A DNA stretch of 64,000 bases from Anaerostipes caccae L1-92 (GCF_014467075.1 NZ_AP023027.1:2421501-2485500); one strand, 5' to 3'; positions 42,846 to 52,390 are shown, counted from the first letter of the stretch. Numbers and translations: made by a program. The notes: generated by a model not told the origin, from the sequence alone.

Positions 42846-44024
42846 CTATTCTTGTGAATCTAACGCCTGTGCATCTGTAGTTGGTGCTTTTATACATGCT
42901 ATAATTCCAATAACAGCCAGTGCCGCAGCTGACAATAAAAATCGATTTGAAATATCACTGCCTAACATATTGGCTGCAGGATTTACTACATATGCTGATA
43001 CAAAGTTTCCAACATTATATGAAGCTGATACGATTGCAATCGCCAAAGATGCCTGAACTGCCGGTACCATATTTGCGGCAAATGTAACAGCTCCCGGATT
43101 CCGAATTGCAAAACCAAGACCCGTAATTAAAGCTCCGGCACACACAACTGGTAAACTTGTTGAGAATCCAACCATCGCTGTTCCCAACGCCATCATAAGA
43201 ATTGCTCCGCCAATAGTAAATCGTCTTAAACGCTTTACAACAGATCCTAAGACTAATCCTCCTGCAATCCCTACAATCTGCATAATAGAAGCAACTGTTC
43301 CTGCTGTGCTTGCATCTCCGATTCCTTTTCGATCTATGTACATTGAAATATTTGAGTTAAAAGTTGCTACAAAGATGCCTGTTACCAAACATAAAAGTCC
43401 AAAATAGACCATTTCTTTTGAGATTCCTGCTTTTTCCTTCTTCTCCTCTTGTTTTGTAACCTCACCTTTTGGCACAGTTGCTAAAACAATCAGAACAATC
43501 GGAATACAGATTAAAAATACCAGATATCCTCTTCTCCATCCTGCCATTGCTGTAAACATTCCAGAACCTTTGGCAATCAATGCTCCACCGATACTGACAA
43601 AAATGGATTGGAATCCCATAACTCTTGATTTGTCAAGCCCCGTAAAATAATCTGAAATTAAAGATGAACTAACAACTACCACAAAGGATAATCCCAATCC
43701 GATAATTCCGCTGGCAGCATATAACATCCATAGTTCTGTATTCAATACCTGTGGCAGCAATGCTCCAGCTAACATAAGGATTGTACCAATAATACCAATA
43801 TTTTTCTTCGTAATGTGCGGCTCTAAATATGGTTCCAGCAACATTCCCGGTAAACAGATTAAATTAATAATCTGTAATACGATTTGTATTGATGTGTCAC
43901 TAGCGTTCGGAAAGAACTTTCCGATTTCTGCAAGGATTGGTGCCAATGCACTATTACAGGCCATTGTTAATGACATTACCAATAATCCGGCAGCTATTAA
44001 TGTTTTATTTTTATTATTTCCCAT
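42846..44024 (-). CDS. MFS transporter
   Basis: About 392 residues from the ATG at 44024 (AAAGGA site); the longer frame to 44051 overlaps the dehydrogenase. Seen: about 12 transmembrane helices, the first with LIAAGLLVMSLTMACNSALA, LISDYFTGLDKSRVMGFQSI in loop 4-5, and a Lys/Glu-rich central loop (TKQEEKKEKAGISKEM). Resembles CynX/NimT-like members of the major facilitator superfamily. It lies 14 bases after the dehydrogenase gene. Two different MFS genes in one operon suggest separate uptake and export, or two substrates. Confidence 0.85.
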   Translation of the reverse strand: MGNNKNKTLIAAGLLVMSLTMACNSALAPILAEIGKFFPNASDTSIQIVLQIINLICLPGMLLEPYLEPHITKKNIGIIGTILMLAGALLPQVLNTELWMLYAASGIIGLGLSFVVVVSSSLISDYFTGLDKSRVMGFQSIFVSIGGALIAKGSGMFTAMAGWRRGYLVFLICIPIVLIVLATVPKGEVTKQEEKKEKAGISKEMVYFGLLCLVTGIFVATFNSNISMYIDRKGIGDASTAGTVASIMQIVGIAGGLVLGSVVKRLRRFTIGGAILMMALGTAMVGFSTSLPVVCAGALITGLGFAIRNPGAVTFAANMVPAVQASLAIAIVSASYNVGNFVSAYVVNPAANMLGSDISNRFLLSAAALAVIGIIACIKAPTTDAQALDSQE

Positions 44025-44038
44025 ATTTTTATCCTTTC

Positions 44039-45088
44039 TCAGCGTTTCCAAATATATTTCCTGTCTTCATCTTTTAAATATGCCAAAACTTCCTGTGACA
44101 TCATTTCTCCAGACCAATGATCAACATCGGTTGTGAGACCTGCCATATGCGGTGTGCAAACAACATTTCTCATAGAAAGTAAAGGATGATTTGACGGAAC
44201 AGGTTCTTTCCAATAGACATCAATCGCAGCTCCGCCGATTATACCTGTTTCCAGTGCCTCTACAAAATCCTTTTGATCAATAACAGCAGCTCTTGCAGTA
44301 TTAACAACAATTGCTGTTGGTTTCATTTTTGAGAACCAATCTTTATTTACGATTCCTTTTGTTGAATCCACAACCGGCAGATGAATACTAATCATATCAC
44401 TTTCTTTTAACATTGTATCTAGATCTACAGCTTTACATCCGTCTGCTTCAATTTTATCAGCTGATAAATATGGATCATATGCTAAAATCTCCATACCAAA
44501 GGCTTTTGCCCTTACAGCTACTTCCCGTCCAATTGCTCCGTAACCGGCAACTCCTAATTTCTTTCCATATAATTCAAAGCCAATTCCATAGTCTGTGTAA
44601 GGATGATTTTCATCTAATGGTCCCCAAATTACATTTTTTACATCTGGAACATCATAAATATCTGACATTTTCTCTCCAAGATGTTCTCCTTTTTGAAGTC
44701 CTGCTGCACTTAATGTCAGTTTTCTTGCCGCCGCTAACATCAGTCCGATATTATATTCTGCAACAGCTACACGATTTCTTCCTGGTGTATAAGATAGTGG
44801 AATATTTGCTGCTTTTAATACTTCGTTGTCAACAGTGACTGGCGTTCCTTTTGCAACTCCAATAAACTTCATCCCGGAACTAATCCACTGATTAAGGGTA
44901 TCTGTTCCGGCATTCTCATCTCCTAAAACAACAATTTCGTATCCGTCACATTCTTCACGTGTCATCTCTTCTGTGACATTTCCTTTTCCGTGTCTCAGTT
45001 CTCCTGCAACGGTTACATCACAATATTGCTCAATTTCTTCTAATCGTTTCTCTGGTAATTGTGTACATAATACTAATTTCTTTTTCAT
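44039..45088 (-). CDS. D-isomer-specific 2-hydroxyacid dehydrogenase
   Basis: About 349 residues, start taken at the ATG at 45088 (AAAGGA 7 bases upstream), with one at 45094 as alternative. Seen: the NAD motif KKLGVAGYGAIGREVAVRAK followed by an Asp-containing YDPYLS, the catalytic Arg in VVNTARAAVIDQ, Glu in YWKEPVPSNH and His in CTPHMAGLTTD. The family acts on 3-phosphoglycerate, D-lactate, glyoxylate or sugar acids. Within the kinase/aldolase operon it may reduce or oxidise a hydroxyacid made from the substrate. Long insert near residues 140-165 compared with phosphoglycerate dehydrogenase. Confidence 0.9.
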   Translation of the reverse strand: MKKKLVLCTQLPEKRLEEIEQYCDVTVAGELRHGKGNVTEEMTREECDGYEIVVLGDENAGTDTLNQWISSGMKFIGVAKGTPVTVDNEVLKAANIPLSYTPGRNRVAVAEYNIGLMLAAARKLTLSAAGLQKGEHLGEKMSDIYDVPDVKNVIWGPLDENHPYTDYGIGFELYGKKLGVAGYGAIGREVAVRAKAFGMEILAYDPYLSADKIEADGCKAVDLDTMLKESDMISIHLPVVDSTKGIVNKDWFSKMKPTAIVVNTARAAVIDQKDFVEALETGIIGGAAIDVYWKEPVPSNHPLLSMRNVVCTPHMAGLTTDVDHWSGEMMSQEVLAYLKDEDRKYIWKR

Positions 45089-45111
45089 CTTCATTTCCTT
45101 TCTGTCCTCAT

Positions 45112-47079
45112 TTATACACGCAGTGCTGTATAATAACCCATGTTAACTGCATCATATATCTTTCCTACTTTTCTGCAGTCTCCGATTACATATGTTTCTT
45201 CTACGACTCCATCAAATTGATCAACTTCATCATATGGAGATATAAATCCAAGTGCACAGACGATACTATCTGCTTCAATAAAAATTTCATTTCCGTCTTT
45301 TTCACATTTTACTCCTGATGATGTAATTTCTTTCACCATTGTATCAGTATAACAAGCTGCTGATTTTTCAACCTCAGGCATCAATCCTCCTCGATAAAAC
45401 GAATTCACTTCCTCTGCTATTTCCGATTTCATCTCTATAATACTGACTTCTTTTCCTTCATGGTGAAATCCAACAGCACCTTCTGCACCTACAAGGCCTC
45501 CTCCCATAATGACGATTTTTGATCCTAATTTTTCCGGATGAAGTTCCGCATCAATTGCCATAATGACATTTTCTCCATCAATTCCTTTGATTGGCGGCCG
45601 GCTTTCTTTGGCACCAATGGCAATCATTAATACATCCGGATTTCGTTCTTTCACATATTCAGGCGTTACTTCAGTATTTAAAATAACCTCTATATCAGCT
45701 TCTTTCACACGGCGTTCTAATACTTTAATTAATTTTAAAATATCTTCTTTAAAATAAGCTGCTCCTGCCGGATGTAAATTTCCTCCCAGCTTCTCTGATT
45801 TTTCAGCAAGTGTAACCTGATGCCCTCTATTGGCTAATGTTATCGCAGCTTCCATTCCTGCCGGGCCGCCGCCAACAACCAGAACACTTTTCATAATATC
45901 CGCAGTTGATTTATGAAGCTTTGCTGCCAACTGTTCTCCCATAATTGGATTAACTGCACATTTGACCATTTCTAATTCGCCTGTTGCCCCAAAACATTCA
46001 TAGCATCTTAAACACGGTGTAATGTCTTCTGCTCTTCCTTCATATGCTTTCTTTGGCAAATAAGGATCTGCCAGACTTGCACGGCCTAACTCAACCGCAT
46101 CCGCCTGTCCGGCTGCAATTATATCTTCCATTTGGGCAGGGTCATTCAGTGATCCTACACATGCCACCGGCGTATTTACATGTTTTTTTATTTGTGCTGC
46201 CAAATAGACATTGACTCCGCGTGGATAGAAAGCAGAGGGATGAGTACGGCAAAACATATCCGGATCTTCATGATTTCCGCATGAAACATTAATTAGATCA
46301 ACCTTATCATCAATCATTTGAGCCACTTTAACACAATCTTCTAATCCCAATCCATTGTCCGTAAAATCATCACCTGAAATTCTTGCTTCAATCGGAAAAT
46401 GTGGTCCTACCGCTTTTCTTACGGCATCTACTGCCATTAGGAAAAATCTTGCACGGTTCTCTAAGGAACCGCCAAATTCATCTTTTCTTTGGTTCATAAC
46501 CGGAGATAAAAATTGTGAAAACAGCCACCCATGCGCCGCATGCACCTGCACCATATCAAATCCTGTTTCTTTACATAATCTGGCCGCTTCTCCATAAGAT
46601 TTAATAATTTCATAAATCAACGTTCTCGGCATTTCATGGACTTCTCCCATTGGTGTCATTTCATAACTTGGACCATACGCAGTTTCGCAAGTTGCAACAT
46701 TCCCTCCAACACTGGCTAATCCGCCATATTTTCCGCCATGTGATAACTGAATATTGGCATATGCACCTGCATTGTGAATTGCCCTTGCCGCCTCATTCAT
46801 CCCCTGTCTGACCCCAAATGCATCTAATTGTAATTGCTTATTATGGGATTTCCCTGTTTTAGAGTGTATAATTGCTTCTCCATATGTAACAACGCCGGCA
46901 CCACCCATTGCTTTTTCTTCTAAATAAGCAATCATTTCTGGTGTAAAATGTCCATTCAAATCAATCATGCTGGGACTTGTCGGTGCACAGATAATTCGAT
47001 TTTTCATTTTAATATTGCCAATGCGCAATGGAGAAAACAAATGTGGATATTGCTTTTTCCCTTCACATTTTCGTTTCAT
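45112..47079 (-). CDS. Old-yellow-enzyme/2,4-dienoyl-CoA reductase-type NADH:flavin oxidoreductase
   Basis: 655 residues. Seen: an FMN barrel (HLFSPLRIGNIKMKNRIICA, HAAHGWLFSQFLSPVMNQRK, DEFGGSLENRARFF, VELGRASLADPYLPKKAYEG), a 4Fe-4S cysteine set CLRCYECFG and KCAVNP, then FAD and NAD domains with VLVVGGGPAGMEAAITLANR and IVIMGGGLVGAEGAVGFHHE. Known: this plan is shared by FadH, BaiCD-like and enoate or trimethylamine-type reductases, which reduce C=C bonds or remove groups. Its presence beside a sugar kinase and aldolase is unusual. GAGGAG precedes the ATG. Confidence 0.9.
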   Translation of the reverse strand: MKRKCEGKKQYPHLFSPLRIGNIKMKNRIICAPTSPSMIDLNGHFTPEMIAYLEEKAMGGAGVVTYGEAIIHSKTGKSHNKQLQLDAFGVRQGMNEAARAIHNAGAYANIQLSHGGKYGGLASVGGNVATCETAYGPSYEMTPMGEVHEMPRTLIYEIIKSYGEAARLCKETGFDMVQVHAAHGWLFSQFLSPVMNQRKDEFGGSLENRARFFLMAVDAVRKAVGPHFPIEARISGDDFTDNGLGLEDCVKVAQMIDDKVDLINVSCGNHEDPDMFCRTHPSAFYPRGVNVYLAAQIKKHVNTPVACVGSLNDPAQMEDIIAAGQADAVELGRASLADPYLPKKAYEGRAEDITPCLRCYECFGATGELEMVKCAVNPIMGEQLAAKLHKSTADIMKSVLVVGGGPAGMEAAITLANRGHQVTLAEKSEKLGGNLHPAGAAYFKEDILKLIKVLERRVKEADIEVILNTEVTPEYVKERNPDVLMIAIGAKESRPPIKGIDGENVIMAIDAELHPEKLGSKIVIMGGGLVGAEGAVGFHHEGKEVSIIEMKSEIAEEVNSFYRGGLMPEVEKSAACYTDTMVKEITSSGVKCEKDGNEIFIEADSIVCALGFISPYDEVDQFDGVVEETYVIGDCRKVGKIYDAVNMGYYTALRV

Positions 47080-47094
47080 ATTTTCTCCTCTTTT

Positions 47095-48240
47095 TTAAAA
47101 AGCCTTCTTCAGAATATTTAGAATATCTTGCTTTGTTATGTTTTGTTTTGGATTGAATCCAAGAACAGGTTCTTTTAATACATCCTCCGCCAGCATATCA
47201 AAGTCTTTGTTCTCAATCCCCTGTTCTGACAAAGTCTTAATCCCTAACTGTTTTGTCAATTTCAGCAGCTCTTCTGATAACAAATATTGATCTTTTTGTA
47301 AATTCCCTGAAAGAGATAATCCAATGGCTTCTGCCATTTTTACCATTTTTTCCGGACAACTGTCTGCATTGTATTCCATTACATATGGTAAAACAGCTGC
47401 ATTTGCCATTCCATGAGCTAAATGAAAATGAGCACTTAATGTATGGGCAATCCCATGCACCAAACCTAAATTCGCATTAGAGAACCCAAATCCCGCAATC
47501 ACGCATCCTAACATCATTTGTTCTCTAGCCTCCATATCTTCTCCATTTGCATATACTTTTGGCAGATTTTCGTGGAAAATTTGAAGTCCTTTTAGTGAAT
47601 GATATTCTGTTAATGCTGTTGCTTCATTGGAAATATAGCTTTCTACTGCATGAGTAATCGCATCCATTCCTGTTGCTGCCGTTACAGAAGGCGGCATTGT
47701 TTTTGTAAACTCCGGATCTGCAATTACTTTATTTGCTGCTATTTTGTTATCAATGATAACGTATTTACAAACCGCTTTTGTATCTGTCAGCGCAACAACA
47801 TTCGTAATTTCACTTGAAGTTCCAGCTGTTGTTGGAATTGCAATCAATGGTAAAACCTGATTCTTTACCAATCCCATTCCACCATATTGTCCGATTTCTC
47901 CTGGGTTTGTCATAAGAATATTAACTGCCTTTGTTAAGTCAATACTGCTTCCGCCTCCAACAGCAACAAAAACATCAATTTCATTTTCTCTTGCAAGCAT
48001 AGCTGCCTCTTCCACTGCTTCATTGGTGGGGTTTGGAATCACTCCGTCAAAAACCGTTACTTTTACATCTGCTTTTTCAATTTGCTCTAAAATCTTTTCT
48101 GCAATCCCTGCGGCCTTTACTCCGCTGTCGTATACAACCATTACACTCTTAGCTTCGTACTCTTTCAATATTCCCGGCAACTCTTTTGCCGCATCTTTTC
48201 CAAATACAATATCACTGCTTACATAAAATTTTTCCGCCAT
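47095..48240 (-). CDS. Iron-containing alcohol dehydrogenase
   Basis: 381 residues of the group III Fe-ADH family. Seen: VAVGGGSSIDLTKAVNIL for NAD binding, IPTTAGTSSEITNVVALTD, and metal ligands in ATGMDAITHAVESYISN, LGLVHGIAHTLSAHFHLAHG. Known relatives include lactaldehyde reductase FucO and 1,3-propanediol dehydrogenase. With the aldolase next to it, reduction of an aldolase-derived aldehyde (for example lactaldehyde or glycolaldehyde) is a reasonable inference. It lies 22 bases after the aldolase gene with a GGAGG site. Confidence 0.92.
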   Translation of the reverse strand: MAEKFYVSSDIVFGKDAAKELPGILKEYEAKSVMVVYDSGVKAAGIAEKILEQIEKADVKVTVFDGVIPNPTNEAVEEAAMLARENEIDVFVAVGGGSSIDLTKAVNILMTNPGEIGQYGGMGLVKNQVLPLIAIPTTAGTSSEITNVVALTDTKAVCKYVIIDNKIAANKVIADPEFTKTMPPSVTAATGMDAITHAVESYISNEATALTEYHSLKGLQIFHENLPKVYANGEDMEAREQMMLGCVIAGFGFSNANLGLVHGIAHTLSAHFHLAHGMANAAVLPYVMEYNADSCPEKMVKMAEAIGLSLSGNLQKDQYLLSEELLKLTKQLGIKTLSEQGIENKDFDMLAEDVLKEPVLGFNPKQNITKQDILNILKKAF

Positions 48241-48262
48241 CTAAATGCCTCCATCACTATTT

Positions 48263-48904
48263 TTACACTGCTTTATCCGCTGCAATTAATTCTTTCATCT
48301 TCTTTTCCCCTGCTTCCGGCATTGGCTCGTAATTTCCAAGAACTTTTGCATAGTATGTTGTTACTGCCATTTCTTCTGTATAAATTGTGGCATCCATGGC
48401 TGACTTCATGTCTTTTCCACAACAAAACATTCCGTGATTTTTAATTAAAACTGATCTTCCATCCTCTCCCAGTGCTTCTGCAACTTTATTCGCTGCATCA
48501 TCACTGCCCGGCATGGTAAATGGAACAACATGAATCGGTGTAAACTCACATTGAGGCGGTGTAATTGGTCTTAATGATTCATCACCCATTGCCATAATAG
48601 TTGCAAACATTGCATGTGTATGAACTGTCGCTTTTACATCCGGCCTCGCTCTAAGAACCGCTGTATGCATTGGTACTTCTGATGATGGTTTGTATGGACC
48701 ATCCATCCATTTTCCGTTTAGGTCAACAATGGCAATGTCCTCTGGTTTCATTGTTCCATATGCAACTCCGCTTGGTGTGATTGCCACAACATCATCTTCA
48801 TCATCTCTTAATGCGATGTTTCCTGATGTACCATTAATCAATCCTTGTTCTACTGCCTGTAAAATCGCTTCTAATACCTGTTTCCTTATTTTTTCATATT
48901 TCAT
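48263..48904 (-). CDS. Class II (fuculose-phosphate-type) aldolase
   Basis: 213 residues of the class II aldolase/adducin family. Seen: GLINGTSGNIALRDDEDDVV at the phosphate end, ITPSGVAYGTMKPEDIAIVD, the zinc/catalytic SSEVPMHTAVLRARPDVKAT with VHTHAMF, and a third His in KNHGMFCCG. Known: L-fuculose-1-phosphate and L-ribulose-5-phosphate enzymes share this fold; the exact substrate is not readable. It is the first gene of the minus-strand operon, with promoter boxes at 48962-48934 and a strong AAAGGAGG site. Confidence 0.92.
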   Translation of the reverse strand: MKYEKIRKQVLEAILQAVEQGLINGTSGNIALRDDEDDVVAITPSGVAYGTMKPEDIAIVDLNGKWMDGPYKPSSEVPMHTAVLRARPDVKATVHTHAMFATIMAMGDESLRPITPPQCEFTPIHVVPFTMPGSDDAANKVAEALGEDGRSVLIKNHGMFCCGKDMKSAMDATIYTEEMAVTTYYAKVLGNYEPMPEAGEKKMKELIAADKAV

Positions 48905-48933
48905 TTTTGTTTCCTCCTTTATTTTGTAATTTC

Positions 48934-48962
48934 ATTGTATGCTAATCTTTTCTTTGCCTCAA
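48934..48962 (-). promoter_or_regulatory. Promoter of the aldolase-kinase operon
   Basis: On the minus strand TTGAGG (48962-48957), a 17-base spacer and TACAAT (48939-48934), about 30 bases before the aldolase start. Confidence 0.55.
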
Positions 48963-48995
48963 ACACGCTTTTTCCGTTTTATTAAGGAAATTTTT

Positions 48996-49023
48996 TTGTA
49001 ATATTTCTTATATTTGATACAAT
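48996..49023 (+). promoter_or_regulatory. Promoter of the PRD-type regulator gene
   Basis: TTGTAA (48996-49001), a 16-base spacer and TACAAT (49018-49023), divergent from the aldolase promoter in an A+T-rich gap. Confidence 0.5.
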
Positions 49024-49056
49024 AGAAATAACAAATTTTCTAATTGGGAGGTTACT

Positions 49057-51000
49057 ATGGATACATTATCTCTTTCTCTCCGGCAGCGGCAGCTCATCCA
49101 TTTTTTACAGCTTCGCACAACTTACACAACCGGAGAAGAATTGGCGGAACACTTGCACGTATCTTCAAGAACAATTCGACATGATATTATCGAAATCAAT
49201 GATTCATTAAAAAATACATCTATCTGTATTTTGTCAAAACGCCGATGGGGATATTTATTGAAAGCAGACTGCGAAAAGGAATTGAAGCAGCTTCTACATA
49301 TGACCACTTCTTTTTTATCAAAAGAGGAACGTGTCCGCCATCTTGCTTTTCGTCTGTGCTTAGCAGAAAGCAACTTAAATTTATATGATTTTGAAGAAGA
49401 AATGTTTGTCAGCAGGACAACTTTAGAACATGATTTAAAAGAATTACGTGCATCTTTCACACAAAAAGATCCATATATTAAGTTAATCAGAAATAAGACG
49501 TTTATTTCTTTTGAAGAAAATGAACGAAAAAAACGTTATATTCTGAATCACTTATTATCCGATCACTGGAATTACAGCTCAACAGGAACAATGTACTCCG
49601 AAAATTTTTATCTTGATGCAAAAATACTTCGTCTCATCATCCAGGAAACGAATTATTATTTGGCAAAATACCATATTATTGTAGAAGATATCAACATGAT
49701 TAAACTTAATTTAGCTATTGCAATTATGTACTATCGCATTATTTCAAATCACCCTGTGACAGAAGAAATGGAACTTACCTATGTTGACTCAGAGATTCTT
49801 CATCCTGCCAATTGTTTATTAAACTCCCTTGAAAAAAAGCTGAATTGTTCTTTTGGGACAGAAGATCGAAAAGACATTTATCTAATAATCTCCTGTGCAC
49901 GATTATTAGATGCGAAAAAATTGACATTCAAAACTGTTGGCCAGTATTTTGACCCATCCATTCTTAAACTTACTGATGCTTATATTCAACAAATCCAACA
50001 GAATTTCCATATTGATTTTTCTGCAAACGAGGATTTTTATATTACAATTTTACAGCATTTTCGCTATTTAAGTTTGCCGCTGCATTATTTTAATGAGATT
50101 TCTTTACAGGTAAATGCAGTACGATCCAACATTTTAATTGAATTAGAAATTGCTTACAGTGTTCAGGAATTAGCACACAGTTATTATCAGCGCTATTTAA
50201 ATGAAACTGAAATATTATATCTGGCATTTTGCATTGCCGGAGCTTTACGCTATTATAATTATACAGTTCCAAAACAAAAAACTGTTGTCATGTGCCATTT
50301 AAATTTGCCTTCCATCTGGGATTTAAAGTATCGAATATTAGATAAGTTTAAAGATTATTTAGAGATTACTGAATTATTGCCAATTCATATGAAAGATACC
50401 TTTGATTTTTCAGATACAGACTTGATTTTAAATACTTCCGGAAAAGAAATTACGAATGACACAGACTGTCATTGTATTTCTATTTCACCCTTTTTTACGA
50501 TTGAAGATCAGAACAACGTTAATACTCATATTATCAACCAACAAATTCATCAATTTTATGATGATTCACTCCCCAGCTCTTTAGACTTATTGGAAAATGG
50601 ATGTTGGCACGAGAGAATTGACACTCAAGATTGGAAATACATAATTGAACTTTTATTCTCCGATTTTTCAGAAAATAGATATGTATCAGACAACTATTTA
50701 GCGGACGTTCTGCAGAGAGAATCTATTTTGTCTTTCTCATTACAGCCTAGTGTAACAATAGCTTATTCAATGAAAGCAAGTTCAAAAACCGTACTTTCTA
50801 TAGCAACATTAGAACATCGCATCAAAATCAATTCTCATAAAACACGTATTATCATTTTGGCTGCTTTTCGATTAGAAGAGCGTACAATGTTATTTCGTCT
50901 GATTAATGAACTTTTATATAGCGGTGCTAACTTAAACGATTCCAGATTCTTGAAAACAAAAGAAGAATTTCTTGATTTCTTTGAGAGAAACTTAGAATAA
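49057..51000 (+). CDS. BglG/MtlR-like PRD-type transcriptional regulator
   Basis: 647 residues. Seen: an N-terminal winged helix (RQRQLIHFLQLRTTYTTGEE, LAEHLHVSSRTIRHDIIEIN), a second Mga-like HTH region to about 165, two PRD-like helical domains (about 185-400), an EIIB-like segment (KQKTVVMCHLNLPSIWDLKY) and an EIIA-like end. The EIIA-like site, normally with a phosphorylatable His, reads PSVTIAYSMKASSKT without one, and the first PRD segment LNLAIAIMYYRIISNH lacks the usual central His. Divergent from the aldolase operon with a good GGAGG site; the natural regulator of that operon. Loss of PTS His suggests PTS-independent sensing. Confidence 0.8.
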   Translation: MDTLSLSLRQRQLIHFLQLRTTYTTGEELAEHLHVSSRTIRHDIIEINDSLKNTSICILSKRRWGYLLKADCEKELKQLLHMTTSFLSKEERVRHLAFRLCLAESNLNLYDFEEEMFVSRTTLEHDLKELRASFTQKDPYIKLIRNKTFISFEENERKKRYILNHLLSDHWNYSSTGTMYSENFYLDAKILRLIIQETNYYLAKYHIIVEDINMIKLNLAIAIMYYRIISNHPVTEEMELTYVDSEILHPANCLLNSLEKKLNCSFGTEDRKDIYLIISCARLLDAKKLTFKTVGQYFDPSILKLTDAYIQQIQQNFHIDFSANEDFYITILQHFRYLSLPLHYFNEISLQVNAVRSNILIELEIAYSVQELAHSYYQRYLNETEILYLAFCIAGALRYYNYTVPKQKTVVMCHLNLPSIWDLKYRILDKFKDYLEITELLPIHMKDTFDFSDTDLILNTSGKEITNDTDCHCISISPFFTIEDQNNVNTHIINQQIHQFYDDSLPSSLDLLENGCWHERIDTQDWKYIIELLFSDFSENRYVSDNYLADVLQRESILSFSLQPSVTIAYSMKASSKTVLSIATLEHRIKINSHKTRIIILAAFRLEERTMLFRLINELLYSGANLNDSRFLKTKEEFLDFFERNLE

Positions 51001-51018
51001 ACAAACTTTCTCATAATA

Positions 51019-51063
51019 AAACCTCCAAACTGTGTAATTTTACTTACATCAGTTTGGAGGTTT
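51019..51063. terminator. Bidirectional terminator between regulator and rplT
   Basis: AAACCTCCAAACTG pairs perfectly with CAGTTTGGAGGTTT around a 17-base loop; A and T runs on both sides serve the two convergent genes. Confidence 0.85.
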
Positions 51064-51094
51064 ATATAAGCTTTGGGACACTCCCAAAAATATC

Positions 51095-51451
51095 TTAAGC
51101 CAGTTTTCCCTTTGCAACATCAACTAATGCTGTAAATGCTTCCGGATTGCTGATTGCCATCTCAGAAAGCATCTTTCTGTTGATATCAACTTCAGCTAAC
51201 TTTAATCCGTGCATAAATTTGCTGTAAGATAAACCGTTCATTCTTGCAGCTGCGTTGATACGTGCGATCCATAACTGTCTGAACTGGCGTTTTCTCTGTT
51301 TTCTTCCTGCGTAAGAAGATGTGAGAGCTCTCATAACAGACTGTTTTGCAACTCTATACTGTTTTGATCTGGCACCTCTGTAACCCTTTGCCAGCTTTAA
51401 TACTTTATTATGTTTCTTTCTTGCGTTCATTCCGCCTTTGATTCTTGCCAT
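51095..51451 (-). CDS. rplT: 50S ribosomal protein L20
   Basis: 118 residues, standard length. Seen: [40 protein letters not shown] and [20 protein letters not shown], all diagnostic of L20. Known: L20 binds 23S rRNA early in assembly and in Firmicutes also binds the leader of the infC-rpmI-rplT message to repress it. Third gene of that operon, 30 bases after rpmI. Confidence 0.98.
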   Translation of the reverse strand: MARIKGGMNARKKHNKVLKLAKGYRGARSKQYRVAKQSVMRALTSSYAGRKQRKRQFRQLWIARINAAARMNGLSYSKFMHGLKLAEVDINRKMLSEMAISNPEAFTALVDVAKGKLA

Positions 51452-51481
51452 TTCTTATAGTACCTCCTTCAATATTCTATC

Positions 51482-51679
51482 TTATAAATACGGTAAAATC
51501 TTCTTCATTACTTTTGCGTTTGTAGAATCTGTCACTGCAGATTTTCTAAGATTTCTCTTTCTCTTAGGAGATTTTTTTGTTAAGATATGGCTCTTATATG
51601 CCTTATTTCTTTTTAATTTTCCTGTTCCTGTCTTTTTAAATCTTTTTGCTGCTGCTCTACATGTCTTTACTTTTGGCAT
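51482..51679 (-). CDS. rpmI: 50S ribosomal protein L35
   Basis: 65 residues. Seen: [40 protein letters not shown] and [11 protein letters not shown], the full L35 family sequence. It lies between infC and rplT in the conserved order, with an AGGAGG site. Confidence 0.98.
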   Translation of the reverse strand: MPKVKTCRAAAKRFKKTGTGKLKRNKAYKSHILTKKSPKRKRNLRKSAVTDSTNAKVMKKILPYL

Positions 51680-51718
51680 GATAATTTCCTCCTTGTACTT
51701 TCTTCTTTCTTCCTGGCA

Positions 51719-52225
51719 CTAGTTCTTAGGTGCTAAAAACATAATCATACTTCTGCCTTCAAATTTAGGACGTTTATCAACGGTCGCTACGTCATCTAAA
51801 GCTTTTGCAAACTCATCAAGGATTCCCTTGCTGGAATTTACATGAGCAAGTTCTCTTCCTCTGAAACGAAGCGTTACTTTAACACGGGCACCCTTAGACA
51901 AAAACTTTCTGGCATGGCTGATCTTTGTATTCAGATCATTTGTATCAATGTTCGGAGACATCCGAACCTCTTTTACCTCAACGGTCTTCTGCTTTTTCTT
52001 CGCTTCCTTCTCCTTGCGGGCCAGTTCATACTTATACTTTCCGTAATTGATGATCTTGCACACAGGCGGTTTCGCTTTCGGAGAAATCTTCACCAAATCC
52101 AGTTCAGCCTCATCAGCCTTTTTCTGAGCTTCCCTTGCGGACATAATCCCTAACTGTGACCCATCTTCTCCGATCAGCCGTACTTCTTTGTCTCTGATTT
52201 GTCCATTGATCATTAAATCGCTAAT
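51719..52225 (-). CDS. infC: Translation initiation factor IF-3
   Basis: About 168 residues if started at the ATT at 52225, which has GGAGG nine bases upstream; the next in-frame ATG (52213) has no site. Known: infC uses an AUU start in many bacteria, allowing IF-3 to repress its own synthesis, and the resulting start MISDLMINGQIRDKEVRLIG matches family ends. Seen domains: IF3-N with DKEVRLIGEDGSQLGIMSAR and IF3-C with RMSPNIDTNDLNTKISHARK, VKVTLRFRGRELAH. First gene of the infC-rpmI-rplT operon. Confidence 0.96.
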   Translation of the reverse strand: MSDLMINGQIRDKEVRLIGEDGSQLGIMSAREAQKKADEAELDLVKISPKAKPPVCKIINYGKYKYELARKEKEAKKKQKTVEVKEVRMSPNIDTNDLNTKISHARKFLSKGARVKVTLRFRGRELAHVNSSKGILDEFAKALDDVATVDKRPKFEGRSMIMFLAPKN

Positions 52226-52384
52226 AACGTTACACCTCCATAAAAAATAAGTGGATAGTCAGACTATCCACTTTACATTCAAGCATGATTATAGAATCAA
52301 TTTCTTAAATATTAACCCAAGTCACTCTGGTGCTAAGGTGAGAGTGGATACTCTTCTTTCTTGTTCCTGCTGCTTCTCGCAACT
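52226..52384 (-). ncRNA. infC-rpmI-rplT leader (L20 leader type) with attenuator
   Basis: About 160 bases of untranslated leader precede infC. It ends with AAGTGGATAGT pairing with ACTATCCACTT around a 3-base loop, then a T run (about 52273-52241), placed just before the ribosome site. The 5' part holds a second stem, GTATCCACTC, near 52345. Known: Firmicutes L20 leaders end in such a terminator that L20 stabilises. Family membership is inferred from position and layout. Confidence 0.7.
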
Positions 52385-52390
52385 CTTATT

